Shown in pieces: positions 55,501 to 63,983 of a DNA stretch of 64,000 bases. A program made the translations under genes and the position numbers. The DNA lies in assembly GCA_027618835.1 (NCBI GenBank), contig JAQCHZ010000008.1:55051-119050 (forward strand), read 5' to 3'. The notes below the pieces were generated by a model. It saw only the letters and a list, made by a program, of their open reading frames with translations. It had not been told where the DNA came from and did no database searches. Origin of the DNA: Chloroflexota bacterium. GTDB taxonomy: Bacteria; Chloroflexota; Dehalococcoidia; Lucifugimonadales; Lucifugimonadaceae. Within the stretch, counting starts at the first letter, position 1, and each line of letters opens with the position of its first letter.

Positions 55501-55931
55501 CTGATCTCAAAAACGATGTAGCGCTGTTAGTTCGCAACGTGCTGTCGAGTCCGAGTGTAGCCGCAGCAACAAGCGATAACAGCTGGAGCGAGGCGTGGGT
55601 GGCAGCCGAAGTGGAGGGCATCGAGATCGAAGGATCGGTCGACCTAATGGTTCAACACGAAGACGGTTCCATCACGATAATCGACTACAAGACCGACCGT
55701 GTACAAGGCGAATTCCTGGAAGAGCGGGCCCGAGGATATGAAAACCAGTTGGCAGGTTACGCACTGGTGCTCGAAAAGATGGGGATAAAAGTTCGCAGCG
55801 CCGTTCTCGTATTCGCAAACGCTGGAGCCGGTGATACTGCCAGAGAATATGTGATCGACGATTTGGAAGCGGCCAAAGCTGCGGCTCTTTTCAAAATTCG
55901 CACCGAAATACTGTCGCCGATTTCCGATTGA
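52530..55931 (+). CDS. addA: AddA-like UvrD-family helicase/nuclease
   Basis: A 1133-residue SF1A helicase with nuclease domain. Walker A is YAGAGAGTGKTQALVERI, then AAVTFTKAAASELRQRV, Walker B in LIDEFQDTDPLQLKLA, GDGKQSIYRFRRAD, VMTVHAAKGLEFPIVALMG and YVAATRAREHLVVS. The C-terminal nuclease reads GSVDLMVQHEDGSITIIDYK. Its ATG overlaps the addB stop (ATGA), so the subunits are translationally coupled. It unwinds and cuts broken DNA ends; Chi recognition cannot be judged. Confidence 0.93.
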   Translation: MTNSPHASDAVRDRIVGLADGSLSQTIYAGAGAGTGKTQALVERIANLVLLAGVRPENIAAVTFTKAAASELRQRVREELERRQDESGESAAGRKFAEALDALDSAFIGTIHSFAQSLLQERPLSVGLPPVFELDDGVQGNARFEEEWSYWLDEALNDETFSDAVINAHRLGLSQPLGNLKDLALEFHANYDLVERFGELPKPSQTDKPDVVLEAVRSDLQSAYDLRSYCTNPDDKLLAHLESTVPQTLRWIDEVQAADSNEENILAITQLPKMTTGGGRKGDWNSLASGDSSLEEVRALLKEAQARLEQGRQSLGEATVVPLVNAVSQMVLAYARKRRSEGLLEFQDLLVLSCELLESDDEVRRYFQRRYTHVLIDEFQDTDPLQLKLAMCLADRMNDSNGTGAPTPGALFVVGDGKQSIYRFRRADLTQLQGLISSLNAERLSLVKNYRSDPGILSWVNEIFEPWMNGPDGAALDPNQAEYTALEPGRDDYIPVGKPRVMIAGGPADGNIGVARESESEDLAKLALSVGAGDWDLPDKSGGMRKSDYRDLCVLMPRRTALSYLEDAFFKHDVPYVLEGQAPIFESQTVHELSNNLVAIDDPTDQVAIVAALKSSAWGCSDQDLYEWASSDRKFEYARTTYDPADFEIDSGVHRVATALAGLAGYHDTRQTYSTPFLIEKFVRDRRLREIAALSNPNGDRERLIDVIIEMSRSLQRSGNGSLRDFVRWVSKQAEASVRVAEGALSNSELNAVRVMTVHAAKGLEFPIVALMGLQVTASSPKGNSITKEEHGQPIMSVRLGSVGLGIATADFADRSKASKEADSAEQVRLAYVAATRAREHLVVSVHRSGRDKSTLAAKIAELDKLNTVSEPFDISSETTSPQPKTDSTPTDAKPFSLDDRKVWLDELEAVVEQAKYRGYVTPSELADHTMFAAPKPEDNSESTEWNTALRGRGGTDVGSAVHGVLQDVDFDDDSNLDKLVAQAVEAYNITDLKNDVALLVRNVLSSPSVAAATSDNSWSEAWVAAEVEGIEIEGSVDLMVQHEDGSITIIDYKTDRVQGEFLEERARGYENQLAGYALVLEKMGIKVRSAVLVFANAGAGDTAREYVIDDLEAAKAAALFKIRTEILSPISD

Positions 55932-56016
55932 TCGGCCCGCAAGAACCAACCTTGTCGACGATCTCAGGCTAAGATCGGCACTAGAATATTTCTAATCGTG
56001 AATTTGGAGGCTCCCA

Positions 56017-56808
56017 ATGGGATTGCTCGACGGTAAAAAAGCGCTGATAACTGGCGCACGAAAAGGTATCGGCCGGGGCATCGCCCTCACTCTCGCAAAC
56101 GAAGGAGCCGATGTTGGGATTAACGACATCGTCGACGACGAAGTCTCCCAGCGAGCTGCCGATTTGGTTTCAAGCCGCGGCGTCAAAGGTACGTTCCATG
56201 TTGGCGATGTGAGCACTGTCGCAGGAATCAACTCGGTCATCGATTCGTTTATCGCCGAGCATGGGCGCATCGACATTCTGGTCAACAATGCAATCTTCCC
56301 GGATCAGGCACGACCGTTGTTCGATACGGATGAAGTTTTCTGGGATCGAATGATGGATCTGTCGTTGAAAGGCTACTTTTTTGGATCGCAGCGCGCCGCT
56401 AAGGAAATGATCGCTCAGGGCACGGGTGGAAGCATCGTTTGCCTCTCTAGCGTTCATGCGTACACGGCTATCGAAGACTGGACTGCCTACGGAACAGCCA
56501 AAGCCGGACTTCGGCGAATGGTCAAGGGCTTTGCTATCGATCTCAAAGGTCACAACATCAACGCTAACTGCATCGCTCCGGGAGCCATTTCAAATGTTCT
56601 TCCAGATAGCGAAGCCGATGATGTGATCGATGGTGCACCGCACGACGCTTCGCGATTCACCGCACATCTTCCGGCTGCGAAGGGTGGACTTCCGAGCGAC
56701 ATTGCGAACGCCGTTTTGTATCTGACTTCCGAGCTCGGACAATACGTCAACGGAGAGACGATTCTGGTCGATGGCGGAATGATCGCCACTAAAACCATGC
56801 AGGACTAG
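56017..56808 (+). CDS. Short-chain dehydrogenase/reductase, tandem copy 1
   Basis: A 263-residue classical SDR: ITGARKGIGRGIALTL, DVGINDIVDDEV (cofactor Asp pair), ILVNNAIFPDQ, LSSVHAYTAIEDWTAYGTAK with catalytic Ser/Tyr/Lys, and VNGETILVDGGM. GGAGG precedes the ATG. A paralogue follows 27 bases later; the two share GADVGINDI, SSVHxY and the C-terminal block, suggesting a duplicated gene that may form a mixed oligomer or act on related substrates. Confidence 0.9.
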   Translation: MGLLDGKKALITGARKGIGRGIALTLANEGADVGINDIVDDEVSQRAADLVSSRGVKGTFHVGDVSTVAGINSVIDSFIAEHGRIDILVNNAIFPDQARPLFDTDEVFWDRMMDLSLKGYFFGSQRAAKEMIAQGTGGSIVCLSSVHAYTAIEDWTAYGTAKAGLRRMVKGFAIDLKGHNINANCIAPGAISNVLPDSEADDVIDGAPHDASRFTAHLPAAKGGLPSDIANAVLYLTSELGQYVNGETILVDGGMIATKTMQD

Positions 56809-56835
56809 GCCAGTAAACACAAGGAATCCCCCCAC

Positions 56836-57666
56836 ATGACCACAAAGCTTCTTCAAGGCAAGAAAGCTCTGATTACCGGCTCACGTCGAGGCATTGGCGC
56901 GGGTATTGCTCAACTGTTTGCCGAGCATGGGGCAGATGTTGGGATTAACGATATCGCCAGAGACGACGAAGCCAATAAGACAATCGCTTCAATCGAATCG
57001 CTCGGTCGAAAAGCATCTTGGCATCAGGCTGATGTTGGAGATCGTGAGGATCGCAGCCGTATGCTCGACGAGTTCGTTGAGCAGCACGGTCGTATCGATA
57101 TCCTCGTCAACAATGCCGTGGCGTCTCGCGACATGCACTTCACGAAGATCACCGAGGAATTCTGGGATAATCTGGTTGGTCATGCACTGAAGGGTTATCT
57201 CTTTCTTGCTCAGGGAGCCGTGAACCGCATGATCGAACACGGACACGGCGGCAGCATCATCAACATCAGCAGCGTTCATAGTTACCGAGCTTGGCCGCAC
57301 GACGGGGTGTACGGAATCGTCAAAGCTGGCCTAAATCGCATGGTCCAATCGATGGCGCATGATCTTGCTGGCTCAGGTATCACCGCCAACTGCGTCGCAC
57401 CGGGCTACATAGATAGCAGAGTGCTGCCTGAAGACGAAGAGCACTCACGAGCAAACGATGATTACCTTGGTTCAGCTCTAGGATTCATCCCGAGTCGTCG
57501 AGGTGGGCTTCCGAAAGATATCGCCGGTGCTTGCGTTTTCTTGGCATCTGAATTGGGAGAGTACGTAAACGGTCAGACAATTACAGTCGACGGTGGCTTC
57601 CTAGCCGGCGGAGTACCTCAAGATTCGCAGCCGCTCGAAACGGGTATGCCGGGAGCTACGGAGTAG
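56836..57666 (+). CDS. Short-chain dehydrogenase/reductase, tandem copy 2
   Basis: A 276-residue SDR: ITGSRRGIGAGIAQLF, DVGINDIARDDEA, ILVNNAVASRDM, ISSVHSYRAWPHDGVYGIVK and VNGQTITVDGGFL. It has a short C-terminal extension after the cofactor domain. It ends two bases before the Nudix gene, so SDR, SDR, Nudix and M20 form a likely four-gene operon. Confidence 0.9.
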   Translation: MTTKLLQGKKALITGSRRGIGAGIAQLFAEHGADVGINDIARDDEANKTIASIESLGRKASWHQADVGDREDRSRMLDEFVEQHGRIDILVNNAVASRDMHFTKITEEFWDNLVGHALKGYLFLAQGAVNRMIEHGHGGSIINISSVHSYRAWPHDGVYGIVKAGLNRMVQSMAHDLAGSGITANCVAPGYIDSRVLPEDEEHSRANDDYLGSALGFIPSRRGGLPKDIAGACVFLASELGEYVNGQTITVDGGFLAGGVPQDSQPLETGMPGATE

Positions 57667-57668
57667 TC

Positions 57669-58271
57669 ATGCCGAAGAGTGAATTTTCAGCTAGTGATTG
57701 GATTCCTGAGCCAGGAGTGGAGCATCTTGTATACGAAACGCCGTGGTTGGATTTTTACTACGACGACATAACTCATCCCGATGGTACTCCGGGCAAATTC
57801 GCATGGGTGCGCAAGCACGGCGGAGGCGGCGGTGTGATGACCATTCCAGTAACTCCGTCAGGTAAGTTCCTTGTCATAAGCGTCTATCGACATCCGAACA
57901 AGCGTCATCTTTGGGAATTTCCTGCTGGAATTATGGAAGATGGAGAATCTCCCGAAGAAGCCGGGAGCCGTGAGCTTATCGAGGAGACGGGAGTTACACC
58001 CGTTCGGCTCGAACTGCTCGGTTCTCATTCACCGATCGGATATTCAGGTAGTTTGATTCACGCGGTATTGACCGAAATACCTGAAGTGACTCTCGACGAC
58101 ATCATTCTTCAGACTGAAGAAGGCATCGTCGACGCAAAGTTGTTTACCCAGACAGAGCTGGTTGATTTGATCGAAAACCAAAGTATCGTGAGCGGGCCAT
58201 TGACGATGTGTCTGGCACGTTATTGGATGTGGCAAAAACGACAAGAAGCGGCGCAACAGGAACAAACATGA
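57669..58271 (+). CDS. Nudix hydrolase (ADP-ribose pyrophosphatase-like)
   Basis: A 200-residue Nudix protein. The full Nudix box is GIMEDGESPEEAGSRELIEE followed by TGV, with RHPNKRHLWEFPAG just before, as in ADP-sugar pyrophosphatases. It would hydrolyse nucleoside diphosphate derivatives. Its TGA overlaps the ATG of the M20 peptidase gene. Confidence 0.92.
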   Translation: MPKSEFSASDWIPEPGVEHLVYETPWLDFYYDDITHPDGTPGKFAWVRKHGGGGGVMTIPVTPSGKFLVISVYRHPNKRHLWEFPAGIMEDGESPEEAGSRELIEETGVTPVRLELLGSHSPIGYSGSLIHAVLTEIPEVTLDDIILQTEEGIVDAKLFTQTELVDLIENQSIVSGPLTMCLARYWMWQKRQEAAQQEQT

Positions 58272-59638
58272 ACGATCTTTACTCGCATATCGAATCGCAT
58301 GTTGATGAATCAATTCAGCAGCTGTTCGAACTTGTCCGCCAGCCATCGATATCTGCGCAGAAAGTCGGCTTCGATAAAGCCCCTGGTCTGATGAAAGACC
58401 TGCTCGAACGAAACGGCTTCGAGGCCGAGATCGTTCCCGTGCCAAACGACGGACTTCCAACCGTTTATGGCTATATGGCAGCTTCCAAAAATCCTGAAAC
58501 TGCACCGACCCTATTGTTCTACTGCCACTACGACGTTCAACCTGTCGACCCGCTTGACCTTTGGGACACCGATCCATTTGAGCCGACACAAGTTGGTGAT
58601 CGGCTCTACGGTCGGGGGATGTCGGACGACAAAGGCAATATCGGCGCCCGGCTCGCTGCAATAAGAGCTTTCGTCGATGAGCGAGGCGGCGTGCCCTGCA
58701 ATATCAAGATGTTCTGCGAGGGGGAAGAAGAATCAGGTTCGATCAACCTGCCAGATTTGATTGCAGAACGAGGCGACGATTTCAAGGCTGACGCATGCAT
58801 TTGGGAGGGCGGTGGACGAAACCTCAACGGCGACCCGTTCATGTATCTCGGACTCAAAGGTGTACTTGGCGTCGGGCTAAGTGTAAGCATGCTTTCTGGC
58901 GACGCACACTCATCGTACGCCGCAATACTGCCATCGGCTGCTTGGAGGCTTCTTCAAGCTCTGCAGACCATCAAAAACGCCGACGAACACATTCTCATCG
59001 AAGGTTTCTACGATGGGATCACGGAACCAACTGCCGAGGCGATAGCTGCAGTCGAGGCACTTCCAGACGACGCACCGGAATGGCTCAATACGTTTGGCGT
59101 ATCGAGTTTCGTAAGAGGCTTGGACGGTGAAGATCTTCGTAAGCAGCTGACTTTCCAGCCGACAGCGAATATCGCTGGACTCGACTCCGGCTACCAAGAC
59201 GCCGGTCTCAAGACTGTTCTGCCTGCAGTCGCCAAGGCAAAAATGGATTTTCGACTCGTCCCTGAACAACGTCCTAACGACATATTCGACAAACTTCGGA
59301 AACACCTCGACAAGCACGGATTTGAAGACGTTGAAATCGAAGTTCTTGGTGCCGTAAATCCATATCGAACTGACCTTAATTCGCCGTGGGTGCAACTGGT
59401 GGCCGAGACAGCGGAAGAGATTTATGGTCGCAAGCCAGTGATGACTCCGAACATGGCGGGGACTGGTCCGATGTTCGACTTTGGCGACACCTTGGGTATG
59501 CCTATCGCAACTTCGGGAATCGATCACCCATCTCACAAAATTCACGCACCAAACGAGAACATAACGGTTGAGGATTTTCTGTTCGGCGCTAAGCACGCTG
59601 CATTGATAATCGAACGATTCGCCCAAGACTGGGGTTAA
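58268..59638 (+). CDS. M20 family metallopeptidase/dipeptidase
   Basis: A 456-residue M20 enzyme. Zinc ligands lie in LLFYCHYDVQPVDP, RGMSDDKGNIGARL, FCEGEEESGSINLP and, near the end, GIDHPSHKIHAPNENI. The dimerisation domain sits between about residues 200 and 310. This subgroup includes carnosinase-like dipeptidases and acyl-amino-acid deacylases. The ATG at 58268 overlaps the Nudix stop and has AGGAA upstream. Confidence 0.92.
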   Translation: MNDLYSHIESHVDESIQQLFELVRQPSISAQKVGFDKAPGLMKDLLERNGFEAEIVPVPNDGLPTVYGYMAASKNPETAPTLLFYCHYDVQPVDPLDLWDTDPFEPTQVGDRLYGRGMSDDKGNIGARLAAIRAFVDERGGVPCNIKMFCEGEEESGSINLPDLIAERGDDFKADACIWEGGGRNLNGDPFMYLGLKGVLGVGLSVSMLSGDAHSSYAAILPSAAWRLLQALQTIKNADEHILIEGFYDGITEPTAEAIAAVEALPDDAPEWLNTFGVSSFVRGLDGEDLRKQLTFQPTANIAGLDSGYQDAGLKTVLPAVAKAKMDFRLVPEQRPNDIFDKLRKHLDKHGFEDVEIEVLGAVNPYRTDLNSPWVQLVAETAEEIYGRKPVMTPNMAGTGPMFDFGDTLGMPIATSGIDHPSHKIHAPNENITVEDFLFGAKHAALIIERFAQDWG

Positions 59639-59650
59639 GAGCAATCAACC

Positions 59651-59811
59651 GCGCGTCCTGAGCAAAGCCGAGGGATCTGGCGGGGTATGGGCGGAAATCG
59701 ATTAGCAATAGCCTACAACGTACGATGGCGAGTACCCCATTACCGATCGTGGCTGCTATGAGGGCTTTCACCTCGTCCACCCCAGATCTATCGGCTGCGC
59801 TCGGGACGCGA
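59651..59811. mobile_element. MITE-like element with inverted ends
   Basis: The left end CGCGTCCTGAGCAAAGCCGA with GGGATCTGG and the right end CCCCAGATCTATCGGCTGCG with CTCGGGACGCG are imperfect inverted repeats of about 30 bases bounding 161 bases with no gene. A partial related sequence (CCGAGTGCCGCCGAGGGATC) is at 60771. I could not define a target-site duplication. Confidence 0.5.
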
Positions 59812-59901
59812 ATAAAGCCGATTGCATCACACCAAGTGAGTCGCTAAGCCGCTAGAATTGGCGAGTTTTGTTGAACCTTTAGCCGAAGAAAGCTTCCGCA
59901 C

Positions 59902-60648
59902 ATGGCCGTAATTCAGCCCACGCCTGACCACGTATTGGACAAGGCGACGATCGAACAACTTAAACGAGTGAACACGACCGCTGTCGTCGATGTGCTTGCC
60001 CGTAACGGCTACGAACCCCACTACGTTTATATGCCGAACGTTCGAACCATGAATCCCGGTCAGCGACTAGTTGCTCGAGCTATCACCGTTCGATTTGTTC
60101 CTGCCCGACCCGACGCTATGGCAGAAAAGCCGGGTGGAGAAGAATCGCCCGAGTTCGCAGCGTTCGAACTGGCTGGTCCAGGCGACGTAATCGTGATGGA
60201 ATCGATGCGTAACAAGCGAATGTCTATCGGTGGCGATATCAAGTTCCTCCGGCTCAAGCAGCGCGGAGTCGACGGACTGGTTTGCGACGGAGGAATTCGC
60301 GACATGCACACTGTTCAGGACTATGGTGTTGGAATGTGGGGACTCGACAAGACATCGAATCTTGGAACCCGGGTTGGAACGCCTTACTCGACGAACGATT
60401 CGGTCGCTGTCGATGGTATTCTGGTTCGTCCCGGTGACTACATCGTTGCTGATGATGATGGCGTAGTTGTTATTCCGCGCGACGTTGCACCGGACATCGC
60501 ACTGAAGGCGATCGAGTACGACGATCTCGAAGAGTGGATCAGGGCACGACTCGACAAAGAACAGCTAACACCCGGTCTGTACTACCCGCCTGATGACAAA
60601 GTCATAGCGATGTACCGAAAAGAAAAGGCCGAGAACGCCAAGAAGTAG
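59902..60648 (+). CDS. RraA family protein (aldolase/regulator-like)
   Basis: A 248-residue RraA-fold protein. TTAVVDVLARNGYEPHYVYM, GPGDVIVMESMRNKRMSIGG, GVDGLVCDGGIRDM and VRPGDYIVADDDGVVVIPRD match the family. Many members are 4-hydroxy-4-methyl-2-oxoglutarate or oxaloacetate lyases rather than RNase E inhibitors; GG-IRD is part of that aldolase site. A C-terminal helical extension (DKEQLTPGLYYPPDDK) goes beyond the core. Confidence 0.88.
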   Translation: MAVIQPTPDHVLDKATIEQLKRVNTTAVVDVLARNGYEPHYVYMPNVRTMNPGQRLVARAITVRFVPARPDAMAEKPGGEESPEFAAFELAGPGDVIVMESMRNKRMSIGGDIKFLRLKQRGVDGLVCDGGIRDMHTVQDYGVGMWGLDKTSNLGTRVGTPYSTNDSVAVDGILVRPGDYIVADDDGVVVIPRDVAPDIALKAIEYDDLEEWIRARLDKEQLTPGLYYPPDDKVIAMYRKEKAENAKK

Positions 60649-60674
60649 GCGGTCGCACTTGTATCGCCGAGCGT

Positions 60675-60815
60675 CTGCTTATCTTCTTATTCCTTCTTAC
60701 TCAGGGAGAAGGCTAGGTTGAGGGGGAACGCCCGACGTTAGCCAATATTCGCTAAGAGCAATCCGCAGAGTTCCCGAGTGCCGCCGAGGGATCGGCTGTG
60801 GGGTGTAGCTGAGGC
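60675..60815. repeat. Palindrome and partial MITE copy
   Basis: CCTTCTTACTCAGGGAGAAGGCTAGG belongs to the CTC/GAG palindrome family, followed at 60765-60810 by CCGAGTGCCGCCGAGGGATC, a partial match to the 59651 element end. Confidence 0.45.
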
Positions 60816-60820
60816 GATTC

Positions 60821-61747
60821 CTAAAGCTCGACCGCTACCTCTAGCCCGTCGTAGGCGTACTGGATATCGAGGCCTTCTGAATCCTTCAGTTTGGCAAGTT
60901 CGTCGTTCACAGGAACATGATCGATATCGTGCGTTGCATCGACCAACAGAGTGCGTTTGACTCCAAGTCGGCGCGCTTGGTCAATCGCCTCTTCAACAGT
61001 GAAATGGGTACCGTGTGTGCGTGCGGGTCGTAGTGCGTCTAGCACTAAGATCTCAGATCCCCGCACCAAGTCTGCGGTTTTCTCAGAAATCGCTGAAGCG
61101 TCGGAAATGTAACTAACGTCGCCGAAGCGGTAGCCGAAGCATTCCCAGTTCTTACCGTGCTCGACCGGCAATGGAGTCAGCTCTAAACCATCGGCTTTGA
61201 ACGGCGTTGAATCAATCGTATCGAAGCTCAATTTTGCGACTCCACCGCCGCCAGTTTGCTTGTTGCGGTCGACCAGGTAGAAGAACAACTTCTCAACTAC
61301 CTGAAGATCGACTTCACGCAAGTAAATTGGTAACGACTCTTGGGCATTGTTCGTCCAATCTCTGAGATCGTCGAACCCTCCAACGGCATCCGCGTGAGCG
61401 TGCGTGATGACCAGCGCGTCGATGGTTCGCACATCGAACTTTGGGAACAACTGGATCGCAGACTCGTAAAAGAACTTCCCCGCGTCGATTACAACATTGC
61501 TCGTACGCCCATCGCTGAATTTGCGCTGGATAAGTAACGACGTATTACGACGTCGATTTGGCGAGTCGGGCTTCACTGCATCGGGGCAAACTAGGCAATT
61601 GCTGTTTGGGTTTGTAAGGCAGGAAACTCGTGGTACACCTTCGGATGTACCGGTACCAAGAAAAACAATGCGAGATTTTGCGGCTGGATTCCTATTAGCG
61701 GCAAGGTCGAGGCTTGAGTTATTCGCGGACGTCCCAGAAATTGACAT
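60821..61747 (-). CDS. MBL-fold hydrolase, PhnP-like
   Basis: About 308 residues. IVFLGTGTSEGVPRVSCLTN with NCLVCPDAV gives the PhnP-type start and a Cys pair that can bind a structural zinc. The metal motif is VITHAHADAVGGFDDLRDW, with HxHxDA instead of HxHxDH, a variant seen in a subset of this family. Further ligands are in PVEHGKNWECF, YISDAS and DATHD. It probably cleaves a cyclic phosphodiester or related bond. An in-frame TTG at 61774 is an alternative start. Confidence 0.85.
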   Translation of the reverse strand: MSISGTSANNSSLDLAANRNPAAKSRIVFLGTGTSEGVPRVSCLTNPNSNCLVCPDAVKPDSPNRRRNTSLLIQRKFSDGRTSNVVIDAGKFFYESAIQLFPKFDVRTIDALVITHAHADAVGGFDDLRDWTNNAQESLPIYLREVDLQVVEKLFFYLVDRNKQTGGGGVAKLSFDTIDSTPFKADGLELTPLPVEHGKNWECFGYRFGDVSYISDASAISEKTADLVRGSEILVLDALRPARTHGTHFTVEEAIDQARRLGVKRTLLVDATHDIDHVPVNDELAKLKDSEGLDIQYAYDGLEVAVEL

Positions 61748-61975
61748 CAGCAAAGGATACAGGTTGGATGGCAATTTATTGGTGGTTATCTGAATCGACT
61801 CACGGCGGGTTTACGCCCGACGAAATGCTCGTGCCTATCGTTATCGCGTAAGGTCAGCGCTTCTCACCACCTGAAAGCTGTAACTAACGGTAAACTTTGT
61901 GCCGTTCAGGAAATTAATACCGTCTGCGTTAGCAGTTTTGCCATCGAACGCAGCACTAGAAGCGAAGAAAAGAAT

Positions 61976-62746
61976 ATGAAAAAGACCATTCGTGGCGAAC
62001 TAAAGAAGAAGCTTCAGGCGGGCGAAGTCGTTGTTGGCCCGTTCGTCATCGTCCCTTCAGTGGCGATGGTCGACACGCTCGGCTATGCCGGCATGGACTT
62101 CTGCATCCTCGATACCGAGCATGGTTCACTCTCAATGGAGAAGGTCGCCGATCTCGTTATCGCGGCTCAAGGCACGGGCGTTGCGCCTATCGTTCGCGTT
62201 GGCGGCAACGAAGAGTGGCCGATTCTGCGAGCTCTCGATATTGGTGCAGACGGCGTACAAGTTCCGCAGATCAACCAGAAATCGGACGCTGAAAAAGTCA
62301 TTCACGCTGCCAAGTACGCACCTATGGGTGAGCGCGGCGTATCGGTGTTTACCCGAGCTGGAAACTACTACAAAGACGATGCAGTAGACCACCCGGCTCG
62401 CCAAAACGAAGAAACCATGACAGTGGTTCACATCGAGGGTCAGAAGGGTCTGAACAACCTCGAAGAGATCATGACCGTTGATGGAATCGATGTTCTCTTT
62501 CTTGGGCCATACGACATCTCACAGTCGCTGGGTGTTCCCGGTGACGTTCGCTCGAAGATCGTTGAAGATGCACTCAAAGAGGCAGCAGCAAAGGCTCGGG
62601 CGCAGGGCAGGGTGATCGGTTCTTACGCCAAAGACGTCGAAATGGGCAAGTGGCTCATCGATCTCGGCGTGCAGTACCTGTCGATCAACGTCGACGCCAC
62701 AATCTACATGCAGGCATGTGAACGTATTGCTCGGGCACTCAAGTAA
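61976..62746 (+). CDS. HpcH/HpaI family aldolase
   Basis: A 256-residue pyruvate-class aldolase. MDFCILDTEHGSLSMEKVAD holds the catalytic His-Asp region, APIVRVGGNEEWPILRALDI with GADGVQVPQI the phosphate and metal side, and VVHIEGQKGLNNLEEI the metal-binding Glu. These enzymes split 4-hydroxy-2-oxoacids to pyruvate and an aldehyde, which suits the sugar-acid theme of nearby enolase-like genes. Confidence 0.92.
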   Translation: MKKTIRGELKKKLQAGEVVVGPFVIVPSVAMVDTLGYAGMDFCILDTEHGSLSMEKVADLVIAAQGTGVAPIVRVGGNEEWPILRALDIGADGVQVPQINQKSDAEKVIHAAKYAPMGERGVSVFTRAGNYYKDDAVDHPARQNEETMTVVHIEGQKGLNNLEEIMTVDGIDVLFLGPYDISQSLGVPGDVRSKIVEDALKEAAAKARAQGRVIGSYAKDVEMGKWLIDLGVQYLSINVDATIYMQACERIARALK

Positions 62747-62747
62747 G

Positions 62748-63457
62748 TCAGCTTGATGCCAATAACTCGATAAGTTCGCTCAGGTCGTCGATTGACTCGC
62801 CATTCCATTGGTTAGAAAAGTCGGCGTCCGGAGTCGAACCGGGGGCATTCCACGGTGTGATTCGGACGGCTCGCATTCCAAGCTGATCTGCGACCACTAG
62901 CTCGTCGCCGTTGCCATCGGCGACATACGTACACTCGCGGGTTGAACACCAAGGCCGCGTGCGGCGTTTTGGTAGAGCGTTTCGTTCGGCTTCTTCATTC
63001 CCGACTTGCTTGAGTAAACAGGAAAGTCGATCAAATCTGCAAACGGCGAGGTGCTCCAATTGTGAGGTACCCAGGGTTCGCAGTCGGAGAGTAATCCAGT
63101 TTTGATTCCACGTTCTCGGAGTTTGCTCAGCGTTTCGGCAGCACCATTTCGCGGAGCCATCAAAAACGGCTTGGCGAAATCCAAATAAATCTAATTCGCT
63201 TGTTCTATTCGCCGGTTATCAGCCTCGACTTGGAGCTTGTCGCACACCCATTGAATGTTCGCCGACTCAGTGGCGTGGACTCCGGTCAATCGATCAACGT
63301 AGTGCTTGCGCCATAACGTGCGAAACTCGGCTGGATCGGCTCCTACCGCCGCTCCCATGTTGGTGATCACTTCCAGATAGTGGTTTCTGTCGTAGTTGGC
63401 GATTAGCGTGCCGAACAGATCGAAAATGACTGCTCGCGGGCTGCTAGGCGAACTCAT
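62748..63457 (-). pseudogene. HAD-family hydrolase, disrupted
   Basis: MSSPSSPRAVIFDLFGTLIA is motif I, but TAG follows at 63191-63193 after RRIEQAN. The same frame continues IYLDFAKPFLMAPRNGAAET and motif II LLSDCEP, then SGMKKPNETLYQNAA with the motif III lysine. Near 62935 a one-base shift moves the true ending (TYVADGNGDELVVADQLGMR) into another frame. A nonsense codon plus a frameshift shows inactivation. Its start overlaps the stop of the upstream enolase fragment by four bases. Confidence 0.85.
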
Positions 63458-63840
63458 GGTTCCAACAAATCCTCGTTAGGCCTTATCCCAAATCCAGGTT
63501 CATCTTTGATTTGAATATAGCCATCAACCGCTTCAGGTGCTCCGATCCAGAGATCATCGCTGTCTCCTCCTCGAACGCCCGGAAGCATCTCGGCGAAGTC
63601 TTCGCATTCAGTGGCGGCGATCAGATGTAGACCCCACGGCTCGGCGCCTCGATGTGGCACGACTTCAACATCGTATGTCTTTGCCAAATCCATAATCCGT
63701 AGCCCTGCTGTTATGCCGCCGCACCATGTGATGTCTGGCTGCCAGATGTCGTACGCCTTGGTTCTCGCAATATCGACAAACCCGTGAGATGTGAATTCAT
63801 GTTCTCCGCCAGCCATATTTACCGGATGAATCTTAATCCG
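63454..63840 (-). pseudogene. Enolase-superfamily protein, C-terminal fragment
   Basis: The minus strand reads RIKIHPVNMAGGEHEFTSHG, then KAYDIWQPDITWCGGITAGL and VEVVPHRGAEPWGLHLIAAT. This is the C-terminal third of a mandelate racemase-type dehydratase, including GGEHE and the catalytic HRG region. The N-terminal two thirds are absent: homology ends where the tRNA-Lys 3' half begins. An ATG at 63816 exists but would not give a working enzyme. Confidence 0.8.
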
Positions 63841-63871
63841 TCGGTCATCGGTTCAAGTCCGATCCGCCCCA
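63832..63871 (+). tRNA. tRNA-Lys(CTT)-like 3' half
   Basis: Starting at the anticodon CTT: CTTAATCCGTCGGTC, then T-stem ATCGG, T-loop TTCAAGT, CCGAT, and the acceptor strand CCGCCCC with discriminator A. CC(C)A follows. The 5' half is missing and replaced by the enolase fragment on the other strand. The break in the anticodon loop is a classic place for integrase crossover. Confidence 0.6.
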
Positions 63872-63910
63872 CCCATTATTCACTCCTAGTTCATGTTTGC
63901 CCTCTTTGAC

Positions 63911-63930
63911 TTGGTTATCATTGGTTATCA
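63911..63930 (+). repeat. Tandem 10-bp direct repeat
   Basis: TTGGTTATCA occurs twice in a row, 40 bases after the tRNA-Lys fragment. Short direct repeats near an attachment site can be integrase arm sites, but two units may also be chance. Confidence 0.4.
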
Positions 63931-63983
63931 TTAGGGATCGCGCTTCACTCTTGGGAAGCTCAAGGCGGCAAGGGGGCGTCTAC

